Source: Actinomycetota bacterium
GTDB taxonomy: Bacteria; Actinomycetota; Actinomycetes; Propionibacteriales; Propionibacteriaceae
Length of the DNA stretch: 61,970 nucleotides
Assembly: GCA_020161015.1 (NCBI GenBank)
Contig: JAIUOT010000039.1
Span: forward strand, 1-61,970
Direction: 5' to 3'
Shown here in pieces: positions 14,801 through 26,360 of this stretch. The notes below the pieces were generated by a model. The model saw only the letters and a program-made list of their open reading frames with translations. It had not been told where the DNA came from and ran no database searches. Positions within the stretch are counted from its first letter, which is position 1. Every line of letters begins with the position of its first letter. A program made the translations under genes and the position numbers.

Positions 14801-16201
14801 ATGACCTCCGACAGCTACGACGTCATTGTCATCGGCGGCGGGCCGGCCGGCGAGAACGCCGCCGACTACGCGATTCGCGGCTCGGACCGCACCGCCCTCC
14901 TCGTGGAGCACGAGCGGGTGGGCGGTGAGTGCTCGTACTGGGCGTGCATGCCGAGCAAGGCGCTCCTGCGGCCCCTGGACGTGCGGGCGGCCGCCGAGCA
15001 CCTCGAGGGGCTCCCCCCGCACGTGCCGGTGGACGCGGCCGCTCTGTTCGCCCGCCGTGACTCCTGGGTCTCGCACTACGACGACAGCGGGCAGGTGTCG
15101 TGGGCCACGGGGGCCGGCATCGACGTCGTCCGCGGCACCGGCCGGCTGGCCGGCGAGCGGCGCGTGCAGGTGACCACGGACGGGATGACGCGGGAGGTCG
15201 AGGCCCGCATCGCGGTCGTGCTCGCCACGGGCAGCGTTGCGGTGGTCCCGGACACCTTCGCCTCGGTGCACCCGTGGACGTCGCGCGACGCGACCGGGCT
15301 GACGGAGGTCCCGGAGTCGATAGCCGTCGTCGGCGGCGGGGTGGTCTCGGTCGAGGCGTGTACCTGGCTGGCCGGGCTCGGGGCCCGGGTGACGCTGCTC
15401 GTGCGGGGCCGGCGGCTGCTCGAGCGGTTCGAGCCGTTCGCCTCCGACCTGGTCGCGGACGGCCTGCGGGCCGCGGGCGTCGACGTGCAGTTCGGCGCGG
15501 ACGTCTCCCGGGCCGAGCGGCCCGACGGCAGGGACACCGGCGTCGGGCGGGTGCACGGCGGCCCGGTCACGCTCACCGTGGACGGCGCGTCCCGGGACTT
15601 CGCGGAGGTGCTCGTCGCCACGGGACGGCGTCCGGCCACCGACGCGCTGGGGCTGGAGACCGTCGGACTTCCCGCCGACGCGCTGCGGCAGGCGTCCCTG
15701 CTGCCGCAGTGGCTGCACGCTGTCGGGGACGTCAGCGGAGAGGCACCGCTCACGCACTGGGGCAAGTACCGGGCGCGCCTGGTCGGGGACCGGATCGCCG
15801 CCGTCGCCGAGGGACGGCCCGTCCCGGACGAACCCGCGGACGTGCCGGTACCGCAGGTCGTCTTCACCGACCCACAGGTGGCCTCCAGCGGCCCCAGCGA
15901 GGACGAGGCCACGGCCCGCGGCCTCGTGGTCGACCCCGTCGAGGTCGACCTGGCCAGCGCCTCGGGGTTCGGGCTCCTGCGTGACGACGCCTCGGGCCGG
16001 GCGAAGCTGCTCTTCGAGCGCGACACCGGCCGCCTCGTCGGCGCGACCTTCGTCGGGCAGGAGGTGGGCGAGCTGGTGCACGCTGCGACCGTCGCCATCG
16101 TCGGCCGCCTGACGGCCGGTCAGCTCTGGCACGCCGTCCCGTCCTACCCGACGGCGAGCGAGGTCTGGCTCCGCCTCCTGGAGGCCTACCGGGCACGGTG
16201 A
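14801..16201 (+). CDS. FAD-dependent pyridine-nucleotide disulfide oxidoreductase
   Basis: 466 residues of the dihydrolipoamide dehydrogenase/mercuric reductase group. An N-terminal FAD site VIVIGGGPAGENAA leads to the redox disulfide CSYWAC in GGECSYWACMPSK (cysteines five apart, as in the family). A second Rossmann site is IAVVGGGVVSVEACTWL, then a dimerisation domain ending HAVPSYPTASEVW with the proton-relay histidine. The usual E of the His-Glu pair is shifted. No lipoyl-complex genes are adjacent, so the substrate is unknown. The 3' end overlaps convergent dprA by 16 bp. Confidence 0.85.
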   Translation: MTSDSYDVIVIGGGPAGENAADYAIRGSDRTALLVEHERVGGECSYWACMPSKALLRPLDVRAAAEHLEGLPPHVPVDAAALFARRDSWVSHYDDSGQVSWATGAGIDVVRGTGRLAGERRVQVTTDGMTREVEARIAVVLATGSVAVVPDTFASVHPWTSRDATGLTEVPESIAVVGGGVVSVEACTWLAGLGARVTLLVRGRRLLERFEPFASDLVADGLRAAGVDVQFGADVSRAERPDGRDTGVGRVHGGPVTLTVDGASRDFAEVLVATGRRPATDALGLETVGLPADALRQASLLPQWLHAVGDVSGEAPLTHWGKYRARLVGDRIAAVAEGRPVPDEPADVPVPQVVFTDPQVASSGPSEDEATARGLVVDPVEVDLASASGFGLLRDDASGRAKLLFERDTGRLVGATFVGQEVGELVHAATVAIVGRLTAGQLWHAVPSYPTASEVWLRLLEAYRAR

Positions 16202-17310
16202 GGAGTCCGGTGCGGCAGGTGCCACTGGCCGTGCAGGTCCTGCGCGAGGAAGCCCTCCTCCGCGAGGCGATCGAGGGCGGCCAGGCACCGCGGGAGGGTG
16301 ATGCCCGCACGCAGCGCGACCTCCCCCGCCGGTAGTGCGCCGCGGCCAGGCACCGCCTCGAACACCCGAAGTTCGACGCCGTCCAGGTCGTCGGTCGCGC
16401 GGTGCTCCCCCGGCGTCCGCGGGCTCGCCCTTCCCAGTGGCGAGAGCAGCTCGAGCACGTCCGTCGCGCCCGTGACCAGCACCGCCTCGGCCTCCCGGAT
16501 CAGCCTGTGCGGGGTGAAGGACGTCGCGCTGCCGACCGGCCCGGGGACCGCCATCACCACGCGCGCGAGCGCATTCGCCCACGTCACGGTGTTGCGGGCG
16601 CCGGAACGGGCGGCGGCCTCCACCAGCACGGTGCCCGGGGCGAGCGCGGCGATCAGCCGGTTCCGGGCCAGGAACCTCACCCGCGTCGGGTGCTCCCCCG
16701 GAGCCAGCTCGCTCACGATCGCGCCACGCTCGGCGATGCGCTCGAACAGGGGCCGGTGGCCGGCCGGATACGGCTGGTCCAGTCCTCCGGCCAGCACCGC
16801 CACGGTCGGCGTCCGGCCGGCGAGGCACCCGCGGTGGGCCGCGGCGTCGATTCCGTACGCGCCACCGGACACGATGCTGCGTCCGCCTTCGGACAGTTCC
16901 GCCCCGAGGTCGGCCGCCACCGTGTCTCCGTAGGCGGTGGAGGCCCGGGACCCGACGATCGCCACGCTGGAGGAGCACAGCTCGCCCAGGTGGCCACCGC
17001 CGCCGACCCACAGTCCCAGCGGCTCCCCCGACAGCTCGTTCACGGGCTCGCCCCCGGCGAGGTCCGCCAGCGCGGCCGGCCACTCCTCGTCGTCGGGGAC
17101 CACGAAGCGCAGCCCCGCGGCCCGGGTGCGGGCCACGAGCTCCTCGGGCACGACGCGACGCGCCCGGACCGCGAGCGGCACGTCGGCCGGTTGCTCCCTG
17201 ACGCTGGCCCACACAGCTTCGGCCCCGTACGCCGCCACCGCCTCGGCGACCGCGGGATGGCCCGGTTCGACCACGGCAGCCAGGGACATCCTCGCGAGCC
17301 GCTCGTCCAT
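16186..17310 (-). CDS. dprA: DNA-processing protein DprA
   Basis: 374 residues. The Rossmann-like core shows VAIVGSRASTAYG, SGGAYGIDAAAHRGCL, AVLAGGLDQPYPAGH and RNRLIAALAPGTVLVEA, all typical DprA motifs. The C-terminus is a winged helix (LPRCLAALDRLAEEGFL). DprA binds incoming single-stranded DNA and loads RecA during transformation. Its ATG overlaps the comM stop by one base (TGATG), so translation is coupled; yraN-comM-dprA is the common actinobacterial order. Confidence 0.95.
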   Translation of the reverse strand: MDERLARMSLAAVVEPGHPAVAEAVAAYGAEAVWASVREQPADVPLAVRARRVVPEELVARTRAAGLRFVVPDDEEWPAALADLAGGEPVNELSGEPLGLWVGGGGHLGELCSSSVAIVGSRASTAYGDTVAADLGAELSEGGRSIVSGGAYGIDAAAHRGCLAGRTPTVAVLAGGLDQPYPAGHRPLFERIAERGAIVSELAPGEHPTRVRFLARNRLIAALAPGTVLVEAAARSGARNTVTWANALARVVMAVPGPVGSATSFTPHRLIREAEAVLVTGATDVLELLSPLGRASPRTPGEHRATDDLDGVELRVFEAVPGRGALPAGEVALRAGITLPRCLAALDRLAEEGFLAQDLHGQWHLPHRTPHRAR

Positions 17311-18839
17311 CACGCCGCCTCCGTTCCCGACTCGCCCCGGCGCATCGCCAGGGCCGTGTGCAGGTGCTCGCGCCCGGGCCGGTCCGCCCCCGCGAGGTCC
17401 GCCACTGTCCAGGCCAGCCGCAGCACCTTGTCGACGCCCCGGGCGGACAGGCGTCCCCGGGCCACGGCCGCATCGAGGATTTCCGCACCCTCGGGGAGGG
17501 GCAGGCGCTTGCGCAGGGCCGGCCCCGGCACCTCGCCGTTGGTGCGCCACCCGCTGCCGTCGAGGCGGCGGCGCTGACGGTCGCGCGCGGCCCGCACCCT
17601 CTCGGCCACGACGGCCGTGCTCTCGGCGGGCTCCTGGCCGTGGCGCAGGAATGCCGCCTTCACCGGGCGCAGCTGCTGGTGGATGTCGATCCGGTCGAGG
17701 ATCGGCCCCGACACCCGCGAGGCGTACCGGCGCACGGCCATGGGCGCGCAGCGGCAGCCGCCCCCGGGCGTACCGGCCATGCCGCACGGGCACGGATTGG
17801 CGGCCAGGACGAGCTGGAAGCGCGCCGGGTAGACCGCCGTCGCCATCGATCGCCCGAGCACGATCCGTCCCGACTCCAGGGGCACGCGCAGCGCCTCCAT
17901 CACCCGGGGGGAGAATTCCGGCGCCTCGTCGAGGAAGAGCACGCCGCGGTGCGCTCGCGACACCGCCCCCGGAAGGGCGATTCGGGCCCCTCCGCCGACC
18001 AGGCTGGCGATGGAGGCCGAGTGGTGGGGGTCTGCGTACGGCGGACGCCGGACCAGGCCGCCGTCGAGGTTCGCACCGACGAGGGAGTGCACCGCGGACA
18101 CCTCCAGGGCCTCGCTCACCTCCAGGTCGGGCAGCAGGCCGGGCAGGCGCTCGGCGAGGAGGGTCTTGCCGGCCCCCGGCGGCCCGTGCAGGTAGAGGTG
18201 GTGCCGGCCGGCCGCGGCGACTTCCAGCGCCCACTTGCCCTCCAGCTGCCCCGCGACATCGGCGAGGTCGAGGCGTGCCCGCTCCTGCGCCGGTTCCTCC
18301 GCGGGGGGCGGCAGTGTGGCGCCCTCGCCGCCGGTGAGGACGTCGAACAGGTCGGCGAGGTCGCCGGCCCCGAACACCTCCACGCCGTCGACGAGCGAGG
18401 CCTCCCGCATCTGGCCGGCCGGCACCACGACGCGGGCGAACCCGCGTCCGGCAGCGGAGAGGATCGCCGGCAGCAGCCCCCGCACCGTGCGCACCCGCCC
18501 GTCCAGTCCCAGCTCGCCGAAGAGCGCGAGCCCCTCCAGCGCCGCCGGGTCGAACTTCCGTCCGGCAGCGGCCACGGCAGCCGCGATCGCGAGGTCGTAG
18601 TGGGAGCCTGCCTTGGGCAGGGTCGCCGGGGAAAGGTTGATCGTCACGGGGTCGGACGGCCACCCGAAGCCCGTCGACGCCATCGAAGCGCGGCACCGGT
18701 CGCGGGCCTCGTACAGGGCCGCGTCCGGGAGCCCGACCATGGTGGTGCGCGGCAGGCCGCTGCTGATCGCGGCCTCGACCTCGACCATCGTCCCCTCGAT
18801 GCCCACCAGCGCGACCGACCACGCCCTCGCCTGGCTCAC
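17310..18839 (-). CDS. comM: ComM/YifB-family Mg-chelatase-like AAA+ ATPase
   Basis: 509 residues. An N-terminal Lon-like domain (GLPDAALYEARDRCRASM, INLSPATLPKAGSHYDLAIA) precedes an AAA+ domain with Walker A GPPGAGKT, Walker B GVLFLDEAPEFSP and NPCPCG. The C-terminal motif is SARGVDKVLRLAWTVADLAG. ComM is a hexameric helicase that promotes branch migration in natural transformation. GTG 18839 overlaps the yraN stop as GTGA. Confidence 0.95.
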   Translation of the reverse strand: MSQARAWSVALVGIEGTMVEVEAAISSGLPRTTMVGLPDAALYEARDRCRASMASTGFGWPSDPVTINLSPATLPKAGSHYDLAIAAAVAAAGRKFDPAALEGLALFGELGLDGRVRTVRGLLPAILSAAGRGFARVVVPAGQMREASLVDGVEVFGAGDLADLFDVLTGGEGATLPPPAEEPAQERARLDLADVAGQLEGKWALEVAAAGRHHLYLHGPPGAGKTLLAERLPGLLPDLEVSEALEVSAVHSLVGANLDGGLVRRPPYADPHHSASIASLVGGGARIALPGAVSRAHRGVLFLDEAPEFSPRVMEALRVPLESGRIVLGRSMATAVYPARFQLVLAANPCPCGMAGTPGGGCRCAPMAVRRYASRVSGPILDRIDIHQQLRPVKAAFLRHGQEPAESTAVVAERVRAARDRQRRRLDGSGWRTNGEVPGPALRKRLPLPEGAEILDAAVARGRLSARGVDKVLRLAWTVADLAGADRPGREHLHTALAMRRGESGTEAA

Positions 18840-19201
18840 CGTCCGATCCCCGGCACGTGGGTGATCACCGGCGGCGCCCCCCGCGTGAGCAGCACGCCGA
18901 CCCCGTCGAACCGGATGTGGCGCACCGGGGAGGGCTGGGCGCGCAGCCAGTGCAGGGCCACCTGCTTCAGCTTGGCGACCTTCGCCGTCGTGATGCCCTC
19001 CAGCGGAGGGCCGAAGCCCAACCCGGTGCGGCACTTGACCTCGCAGAAGACCACCACGGGCTCGGGGCCCGGCTCCAGTGCCACGATGTCGAGCTCTCCG
19101 GCCGGACACCGCCAGTTCCGCTCGAGGATCCGCCAGCCCAATCGCTGCAAGTGTGCTGCTGCCAGTTCCTCCCCGACGTGCCAGACCTCGGCGCGTTCCA
19201 C
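18836..19201 (-). CDS. yraN: YraN-family endonuclease-like protein
   Basis: 121 residues with the UPF0102 restriction-endonuclease-like core: HVGEELAAAHLQRLGWRILERNWR, GELDIVALE and VVFCEVKCR, giving the E-D-ExK arrangement. Biological role unsettled; genetically linked to comM and dprA. GTG 19201 is preferred over GTG 19210 because GGGAGG lies seven bases upstream of it and overlaps the earlier codon. Confidence 0.85.
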   Translation of the reverse strand: MERAEVWHVGEELAAAHLQRLGWRILERNWRCPAGELDIVALEPGPEPVVVFCEVKCRTGLGFGPPLEGITTAKVAKLKQVALHWLRAQPSPVRHIRFDGVGVLLTRGAPPVITHVPGIGR

Positions 19202-19297
19202 CGCAACCACCTCCCGCTGGTCACTATCCGGGAGGGACCGGCCGATCGCGTCAGCGGGACGCGCGGCCTGTGGACGAGCGGTGCGCCGTCCACAGGG

Positions 19298-19609
19298 TCA
19301 GAGGCTGTCGGGCACCTTCAGGTCGCTGTGGGCGATCTCCTCGATCGACACATCGCGGAACGTGAGCACCTTGGCGCTCTTCACGAACCGGGCCGGACGG
19401 TACATGTCCCACACCCAGGCGTCGCCCATCGACACCTCGTAGTACACGTCACCGCCCTCGGTGCGCACCTTCAGGTCGACCGCGTTACACAGGTAGAACC
19501 GGCGCTCGGTCTCCACCGCGTAGGTGAAGATGCCGACGACGTCCTTGTACTCCTTGTACAGCTGCAGTTCGAGTTCAGACTCGTACTGCTCCAGGTCCTC
19601 GGCACTCAT
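19298..19609 (-). CDS. DUF2469-domain protein
   Basis: 103 residues, acidic and rich in aromatics (YESELELQLYKEYKDVVGIFTYAVETERRFYL, DAWVWDMYRPARF). It matches DUF2469, a conserved actinobacterial family of unknown function normally found beside rnhB. The ATG overlaps the rnhB stop as ATGA, so the two are translated together. Confidence 0.9.
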   Translation of the reverse strand: MSAEDLEQYESELELQLYKEYKDVVGIFTYAVETERRFYLCNAVDLKVRTEGGDVYYEVSMGDAWVWDMYRPARFVKSAKVLTFRDVSIEEIAHSDLKVPDSL

Positions 19610-20253
19610 AACGCACTCACCTTAATCGTTCGCCGCACGTTGTCGAAGCACATCCGGTGGATGCGGCTCGGCCCGTGCTCGTCGAGCCGCTCCTGGTGCA
19701 GCGGCGTGCAATAGCCCTTGTGGATGTCGAACGCGTACTCGGGCAGGTCCTCGTGCCATCCGGCCATGATCCGGTCACGCGTCACTTTGGCCACCACGGA
19801 CGCGGCCGCGACGCACGCGGCCACCCGGTCGCCCTTCCAGATCGCCAGGCTCGGCACGCCCAGGCCGTCGACGCTGAAGCCGTCGGTGAGCGCGAAGTCC
19901 CCTGCGGGTGCCAGGCGAAGGAGCGCCCGCCGAAGCCCCGCCAGATCGGCGTGGTGCATGCCGAGTTCGTCGCACTCCCGAGCCTCGACGCTGACCACCG
20001 ACCAGGCGAGCGCGCGCGAGACCACCTGGTCGTAGACGCGCTCACGAGCGGCAGGGCTGAGCAGCTTGGAGTCCGCGAGCCCGGGGATCTGGCCCCCGCG
20101 CCCCGGCTTCAGGATCACGGCCGCCGCCACGAGCGGGCCCGCGCAGGCTCCCCGTCCCGCCTCATCGGCACCGGCGATCAGCTCGAACCCGGCGCGCCGC
20201 AGCGAGGCCTCGTAGGCGTAGATGCCGGCGTCCCGGCGCACCACGATCCCCAT
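19606..20253 (-). CDS. rnhB: ribonuclease HII
   Basis: 215 residues. GADEAGRGACAGPLVAAA with D30 and E31 is the RNase HII active-site motif; GLADSKLLSPAARE and AAASVVAKVTRD follow. Removes ribonucleotides from DNA and RNA primers. It starts 6 bp after the lepB stop and runs into DUF2469. A standard member of the rplS-lepB-rnhB group. Confidence 0.95.
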   Translation of the reverse strand: MGIVVRRDAGIYAYEASLRRAGFELIAGADEAGRGACAGPLVAAAVILKPGRGGQIPGLADSKLLSPAARERVYDQVVSRALAWSVVSVEARECDELGMHHADLAGLRRALLRLAPAGDFALTDGFSVDGLGVPSLAIWKGDRVAACVAAASVVAKVTRDRIMAGWHEDLPEYAFDIHKGYCTPLHQERLDEHGPSRIHRMCFDNVRRTIKVSAL

Positions 20254-20259
20254 GATCGC

Positions 20260-21033
20260 CTAGCAGACGACCTTGGGGCCGGTCAGCACAGGTGCCTCCG
20301 GCGGCGCCTCTCCTGCGGGCACGCCCTCGAACGTCCGCGGACGGCTGATGCCGTGGAAGCGACTGAACGGGTACACGACCGCGACCGCCGTGCCGACGAT
20401 GTTCTCGACCGGGATGAAGGCATTCGTCCCCTCGGGAGCGCCGCGCGTGTCGTCGGACAGGTGGCAGCGGGAGTCGGCGGAGTCGTTGCGGTGATCGCCC
20501 ATGACGAAGACCCGCCCGGCGGGCACGACGATGTCGAAGGCGACCGAGGACGGCTCGACCTGCTTGCCCGTCGTGGGGTCGACGTAGAGGTAGTCGCCCT
20601 CGTTCAGCGCCGTCCCGTTGACGCTCACGCGTCCACGCGCGTCACAGCATGTGACGTGGTCACCCGGCACGCCGATGACGCGCTTGATGAGGTGGTTGGA
20701 GCTCTCGTCCGGCGCCAGCCCGACGAAGACCAGGGCACGATTCACCGGGTCGTCGTTCACCTTCGCGGGCGCCAGCCAGTCGAGGGTGTCGCGGAACACG
20801 ATGATGTCGCCGCGCTGGTAGCCGGCGATCTTCTGCACGGCCACGCGGTCACGCACCAGGAGGGTGTTCTCCATCGACCCGGACGGGATCACGAACATCT
20901 GCGCCACGAACAGGCGCAGCAGGGTGGAGGCGATCAGTGCGCCGACCACGACGATCGCGATCTCGCGCAGCCAGCCGCCGACGGCCGACAGGGCACCGCC
21001 GCGCTCGCGCTCGGTTTCGCTGGGTGCGCTCAC
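20260..21033 (-). CDS. lepB: signal peptidase I
   Basis: 257 residues. A short cytoplasmic N-terminus and one membrane helix (IAIVVVGALIASTLLRLFVAQMF) precede the catalytic serine S53 in IPSGSMENTL and the lysine K117 in LIKRVIGVPGDH; GDHRNDSADSR is box E. Cleaves signal peptides outside the membrane. GTG 21033 is chosen because GAAGGGAG lies just upstream, and the longer in-frame alternative (21081) lacks such a site. Confidence 0.95.
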   Translation of the reverse strand: MSAPSETERERGGALSAVGGWLREIAIVVVGALIASTLLRLFVAQMFVIPSGSMENTLLVRDRVAVQKIAGYQRGDIIVFRDTLDWLAPAKVNDDPVNRALVFVGLAPDESSNHLIKRVIGVPGDHVTCCDARGRVSVNGTALNEGDYLYVDPTTGKQVEPSSVAFDIVVPAGRVFVMGDHRNDSADSRCHLSDDTRGAPEGTNAFIPVENIVGTAVAVVYPFSRFHGISRPRTFEGVPAGEAPPEAPVLTGPKVVC

Positions 21034-21098
21034 CGCACTCCCTTCGTGGGGCTGCCCTTCACGCTGCGAGTCTGCCACCACCGGGACGTCCGGAGGCC

Positions 21099-21449
21099 TC
21101 AGCGGTCGCGCTTCTCCTTGATCTTCGCAGCCTTGCCACGAAGACCGCGGAGGTAGTACAGCTTGGCGCGTCGCACGTCGCCCATGCGCTCGACCTCGAT
21201 CTTCTCGATGATCGGGCTGTGCAGCGGGAAGGTGCGCTCGACGCCGGTGCCGAAGCTGACCTTGCGGACGGTGAAGGACTCGGCGATGCCAGAACCGGTG
21301 CGGGAGATCACGGCGCCGGCGAAGATCTGGATGCGGGAGCGGTTGCCCTCGATGACCCGCACGTGCACCTTCACCTGGTCGCCGGGACGGAAGTCCGGCA
21401 CGTCCTCGCGCAGGGCGGCCTTGCCGATCTGCTCAACAAGCTGGTTCAT
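21099..21449 (-). CDS. rplS: 50S ribosomal protein L19
   Basis: 116 residues, typical L19 throughout ([61 protein letters not shown]). Located at the 30S-50S interface. In most actinobacteria rplS follows trmD directly; here about 4.2 kb carrying repeats and sdhCAB separates them. Confidence 0.97.
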   Translation of the reverse strand: MNQLVEQIGKAALREDVPDFRPGDQVKVHVRVIEGNRSRIQIFAGAVISRTGSGIAESFTVRKVSFGTGVERTFPLHSPIIEKIEVERMGDVRRAKLYYLRGLRGKAAKIKEKRDR

Positions 21450-21616
21450 GGTTTCCTCGCCAGTGCCACAGGACACTTCGTCTCGTTCTGAGTGAGGTCC
21501 GTCGAGGCCTTCCCCCTGTGGCAGGAGCGCCGACGGCACAACGGTCAACAAGTTTGCCACACCCGCCCCCGGCGACGGTAATCGCCACCGCCCCGCGTCT
21601 CCGTCCCCGTCGCCGG

Positions 21617-21717
21617 CAGGCACACCGTCCCTGCGTTCCTGCCCCCGAGTGCAACGCTCGCCACCGGAATTCCGGCAGCACGAGTGACATTCGGCAGCAA
21701 ACGCGGACCGGGGAGGG
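21617..21717. repeat. intergenic repeat, copy 1
   Basis: About 100 bp, roughly 90 percent identical to the copy at 21841-21942. At its centre is the 12-bp palindrome CCGGAATTCCGG, flanked by CGCTCG and CGAGTG arms that could close a longer hairpin. Confidence 0.75.
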
Positions 21718-21840
21718 CAGCGGACGGCCTCCGCGTCCGGCAACCCTTTGGTGGGCGGCCGCTGCGTCCGCCAACCCCCGTCTGGCGGTCGCCACCTTGC
21801 CCGGAGGTCGCCCTGGAGGTCTGCCGTGCGCGGACGCCGC

Positions 21841-21942
21841 CAGGCACGCCGTCCCCCGCGTTCGTGCCCCCGAGTGCAACGCCCGCCACCGGAATTCCGG
21901 CAGCACGAGTGGCAATCGGCAGCGAACGCGGGCCCGGAAGGG
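21841..21942. repeat. intergenic repeat, copy 2
   Basis: Second copy, offset 224 bp from the first in the same orientation, with the same central CCGGAATTCCGG. The shared core from GCCCCCGAGTGCAACGC to the palindrome is almost invariant. Looks like a dispersed intergenic repeat family. Confidence 0.75.
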
Positions 21943-21991
21943 GCGGGGAGGGGCAGCGGGCAGAGGGGCCAGGGCGGAGACCGGAAACGGC

Positions 21992-22023
21992 GTCGGCCCC
22001 CGGAGCGTGCTCCGGGGGCCGAC
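21992..22023. terminator. terminator of the sdh operon
   Basis: GTCGGCCCCCGGAGC (21992-22006) is perfectly complementary to 22009-22023, a 15-bp stem around a 2-base centre (practically a 4-base loop). It starts 13 bp past the sdhB stop. Confidence 0.75.
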
Positions 22024-22036
22024 TCAGGCGGATGAC

Positions 22037-22794
22037 CTACTTGCCGTCGCGGGAGAACAGCGAGGCGATCAGGTCGCGGTTGAGCTGGCTGATCGTGTCG
22101 AACGGGATCTGCTTGGGGCAGACCTCGGCGCACTCACCGATGTTCGTGCAGCCGCCGAAGCCCTCGGAGTCGTGCTGCGCGATCATGTTCTTGATCCGCA
22201 GCTTCCGCTCGGGCTGGCCCTGCGGGAGCATCGCCAGGTGGGTGATCTTCGCCGCAGTGAACAGCATGCCCGAGGAGTTCGGGCAGGCCGCCACACAGGC
22301 GCCGCAGCCGATGCAGGTGGCAGCGTCGAAGGCGCGATCGGCCTTCAGCTTGCCCACGGCATTGGCGTGCGCGTCGGGGGCAGCGCCGGTGTTCACCGAC
22401 ACGTACCCACCGGCCTGGATGATCCGGTCGAAGGCGCCCCGGTCGACGACCAGGTCCTTGATCACCGGGAACGGGCCGGCCCGCCAGGGCTCGACGTCGA
22501 TCACGGCGCCGTCCTCGAAGGACCGCATGTGCAGCTGGCAGGTGGTGGTCGGCACCGGCGAGTTGCCGCGGCCGTGGGCCGTGCCGTTGATCACCACGCC
22601 ACACATGCCGCAGATGCCCTCGCGACAGTCGTGGTCGAAGGCCACCGGCTCCTCACCCTTGACGGTGAGGTCCTCGTTGAGGAGGTCCAGCATCTCCAGG
22701 AAGGACATATCGGGAGAGACGTCCTGCACCTGGTAGGTGACCATGCGCCCCTCCGAGGACGCGTTTGCTTGGCGCCAGACGCGCAGGGTGACGT

Positions 22795-22798
<4 letters not shown>
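22037..22798 (-). CDS. sdhB: succinate dehydrogenase/fumarate reductase iron-sulfur subunit
   Basis: 253 residues. The plant-type [2Fe-2S] site is [12 protein letters not shown] with a later C in TTTCQLH. The C-terminal ferredoxin-like clusters use [12 protein letters not shown] and [12 protein letters not shown]. Passes electrons from the flavoprotein to the membrane haem subunit. The GTG start overlaps the sdhA stop as GTGA. Confidence 0.95.
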
Positions 22799-24827
<2,029 letters not shown>

Positions 24828-24828
<1 letters not shown>

Positions 24829-25526
24829 CAGTTGATCCATCCGAAGAAAACGGCCACCGGCATGATCATGAAGCCGATGTAGAGCAGGAGGGCGACCGCC
24901 CAGGCGCAGCCGTTCAGCACGGCGCGAGCCTTGGCGCTGGTGTTGGCCCCCAGCGTGGCGAATGCGCTCCAGAACCCGTGCCGCACGTGCATGCAGACGG
25001 TCGCGATCCAGATCGCGTACAGCAGGACCATCCACCAGATCCGGAACTCGCCGACCACCATCTCGTACGGGGTGGTGTAGGCGCCGGCCACCAGTGCGGA
25101 GTGCACGGTGAACTGGGCGAGGTGGAAGATCAGCAGGCCGGCCAGGATGATGCCGCCCCAGCGCATGGTGCGCGCCGAGTAGGTCTGGGCCAGCTGCTTC
25201 TTCACCTGGTACGCGGACGGGTTCGCGTCCATCGCGCGCTTCCAGAGGGTGATCGCCGAGTACATGTGGAGCACCACGGACGCGACCATCACGGCGCGGA
25301 AGATCCAGATGAACCAGCCCTTCGGGACCAGCGGGTAGAGGATGTCCCCCTTCAACCACTCTGCATAGTGGTCGAATGCCTCGGCGCCGAGGAACATCTT
25401 GAGGTTGCCGTACATGTGCATCAGCAGGAAGCCGATCATGATCAGACCGGTGACAGCCATCAGGGCTTTCAACGCGACCGTGGATCGGACAGCTCTCTGA
25501 TGAGGGGTAAGAGTCGTTGTCGCCAC
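24828..25526 (-). CDS. sdhC: succinate dehydrogenase cytochrome b subunit
   Basis: 232 residues, five membrane helices, of the Bacillus/Wolinella type in which one cytochrome b anchors the enzyme. Helix histidines that could ligand two haems are in [28 protein letters not shown] and CMHVRHGF. Two GTG starts compete (25532 and 25526). I chose 25526 because TAGTCT (25533-25538) lies six bases before it, fitting a leaderless mRNA with no Shine-Dalgarno. First gene of sdhCAB. Confidence 0.9.
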
Positions 25527-25532
25527 GTCCAC

Positions 25533-25538
25533 AGACTA
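25533..25538 (-). promoter_or_regulatory. -10 element of the sdh operon
   Basis: On the minus strand TAGTCT ends six bases before GTG 25526. The roughly 120 bp up to trmD also contain an inverted repeat CGCAATT...AATTGCG (about 25631-25664) that reaches into the trmD stop region. It could be a terminator or a binding site. Confidence 0.4.
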
Positions 25539-25655
25539 GTGAGGATCGGCGACGGTTTCTGACGCCTGCGGCCTTTCCGGCACAGCCGGTCTCAGATAAC
25601 GGACAAGGACTGGACGAAAGGCCGATTCGGCGCAATTGAGCAAAAGCGGCGTGCC

Positions 25656-26360
25656 CTAATTGCGGCCATCGAGAAGGTCCGGACGGCGCTCCGCGGTCCG
25701 GCGCCGCGACTGTTCCAGGCGCCACTTCGCGACCTCACCGTGGTGGCCGGACAGCAGCACCGGCGGTACCTCCAGACCTCGCCAGAGGGCCGGCTTGGTG
25801 TAGACGGGGTACTCCAGCAGCCCGTCCAGGTCGGTGCCGTGGGACTCCTCCACCAGGGACGCCGGGTTGCCCAGGACGCCGGGCAGCAGCCGGACCACCG
25901 CCTCGGTCACCGCGAGGGCCGCCACCTCTCCCCCGTTCAGCACGTAGTCGCCGAGACTCACCTCGAGCACCTCCATGCGGGAGGACGCGTACTCGACGAC
26001 GCGGGCGTCGATGCCCTCGTAGCGTCCGCAGGCGAACAGGAGCCAGTCCCGCGCCGCGAGGTCGTGGGCCAGGGGTTGGCTGAACGGGACGCCGGCCGGC
26101 GTCGGCACCACCAGCACCGGCGTCGGCCCGTCCGCGGGGACGAGGGCGTCGAGCGCCTCGCCCCACGGCTCGGGCTTCATCACCATGCCGGCTCCCCCGC
26201 CGTACGGGGTGTCGTCGACGGTCCGGTGCCGGTCGTGCGTCCAGTCCCTGAGGTCGTGGACGCCGAGGTCGAGCAGCCCGGCCTCGACGGCCTTGCCGAC
26301 CAGCGACAGGCGCAGCGGCGCGAAGTAGTCGGGGAAGATCGAGACCAGGTCAATCCGCAT
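25656..26360 (-). CDS. trmD: tRNA (guanine-37-N1)-methyltransferase
   Basis: 234 residues with the SPOUT trefoil-knot motifs [32 protein letters not shown] and RLLPGVLGN, plus the N-terminal VSIFPDYF and GGGAGMVM. Methylates G37 to prevent frameshifting. Its start lies inside rimM (11-bp overlap). Confidence 0.97.
   Translation of the reverse strand: MRIDLVSIFPDYFAPLRLSLVGKAVEAGLLDLGVHDLRDWTHDRHRTVDDTPYGGGAGMVMKPEPWGEALDALVPADGPTPVLVVPTPAGVPFSQPLAHDLAARDWLLFACGRYEGIDARVVEYASSRMEVLEVSLGDYVLNGGEVAALAVTEAVVRLLPGVLGNPASLVEESHGTDLDGLLEYPVYTKPALWRGLEVPPVLLSGHHGEVAKWRLEQSRRRTAERRPDLLDGRN

Larger units (their letters stand above)
21450..22036. other. 587-bp gene-free region with repeats between rplS and sdhB
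   Basis: Contains the rplS leader, two ~100-bp direct repeat copies (21617-21717, 21841-21942), other GC-rich near-repeats between them and the sdh terminator at 21992. Read on the minus strand, both copies can encode the peptide [15 protein letters not shown], but no real gene is supported. Confidence 0.6.

Noticed and set aside
21433-21915. Small protein-coding gene covering the repeats downstream of rplS
   Set aside because: The frame runs into rplS, its composition is Arg-rich, and the repeated peptide is explained by the DNA repeat.
21617-21942. CRISPR array
   Set aside because: Only two copies, repeats are ~100 bp, and there are no regular spacers or cas genes. No CRISPR array was seen anywhere in the window.
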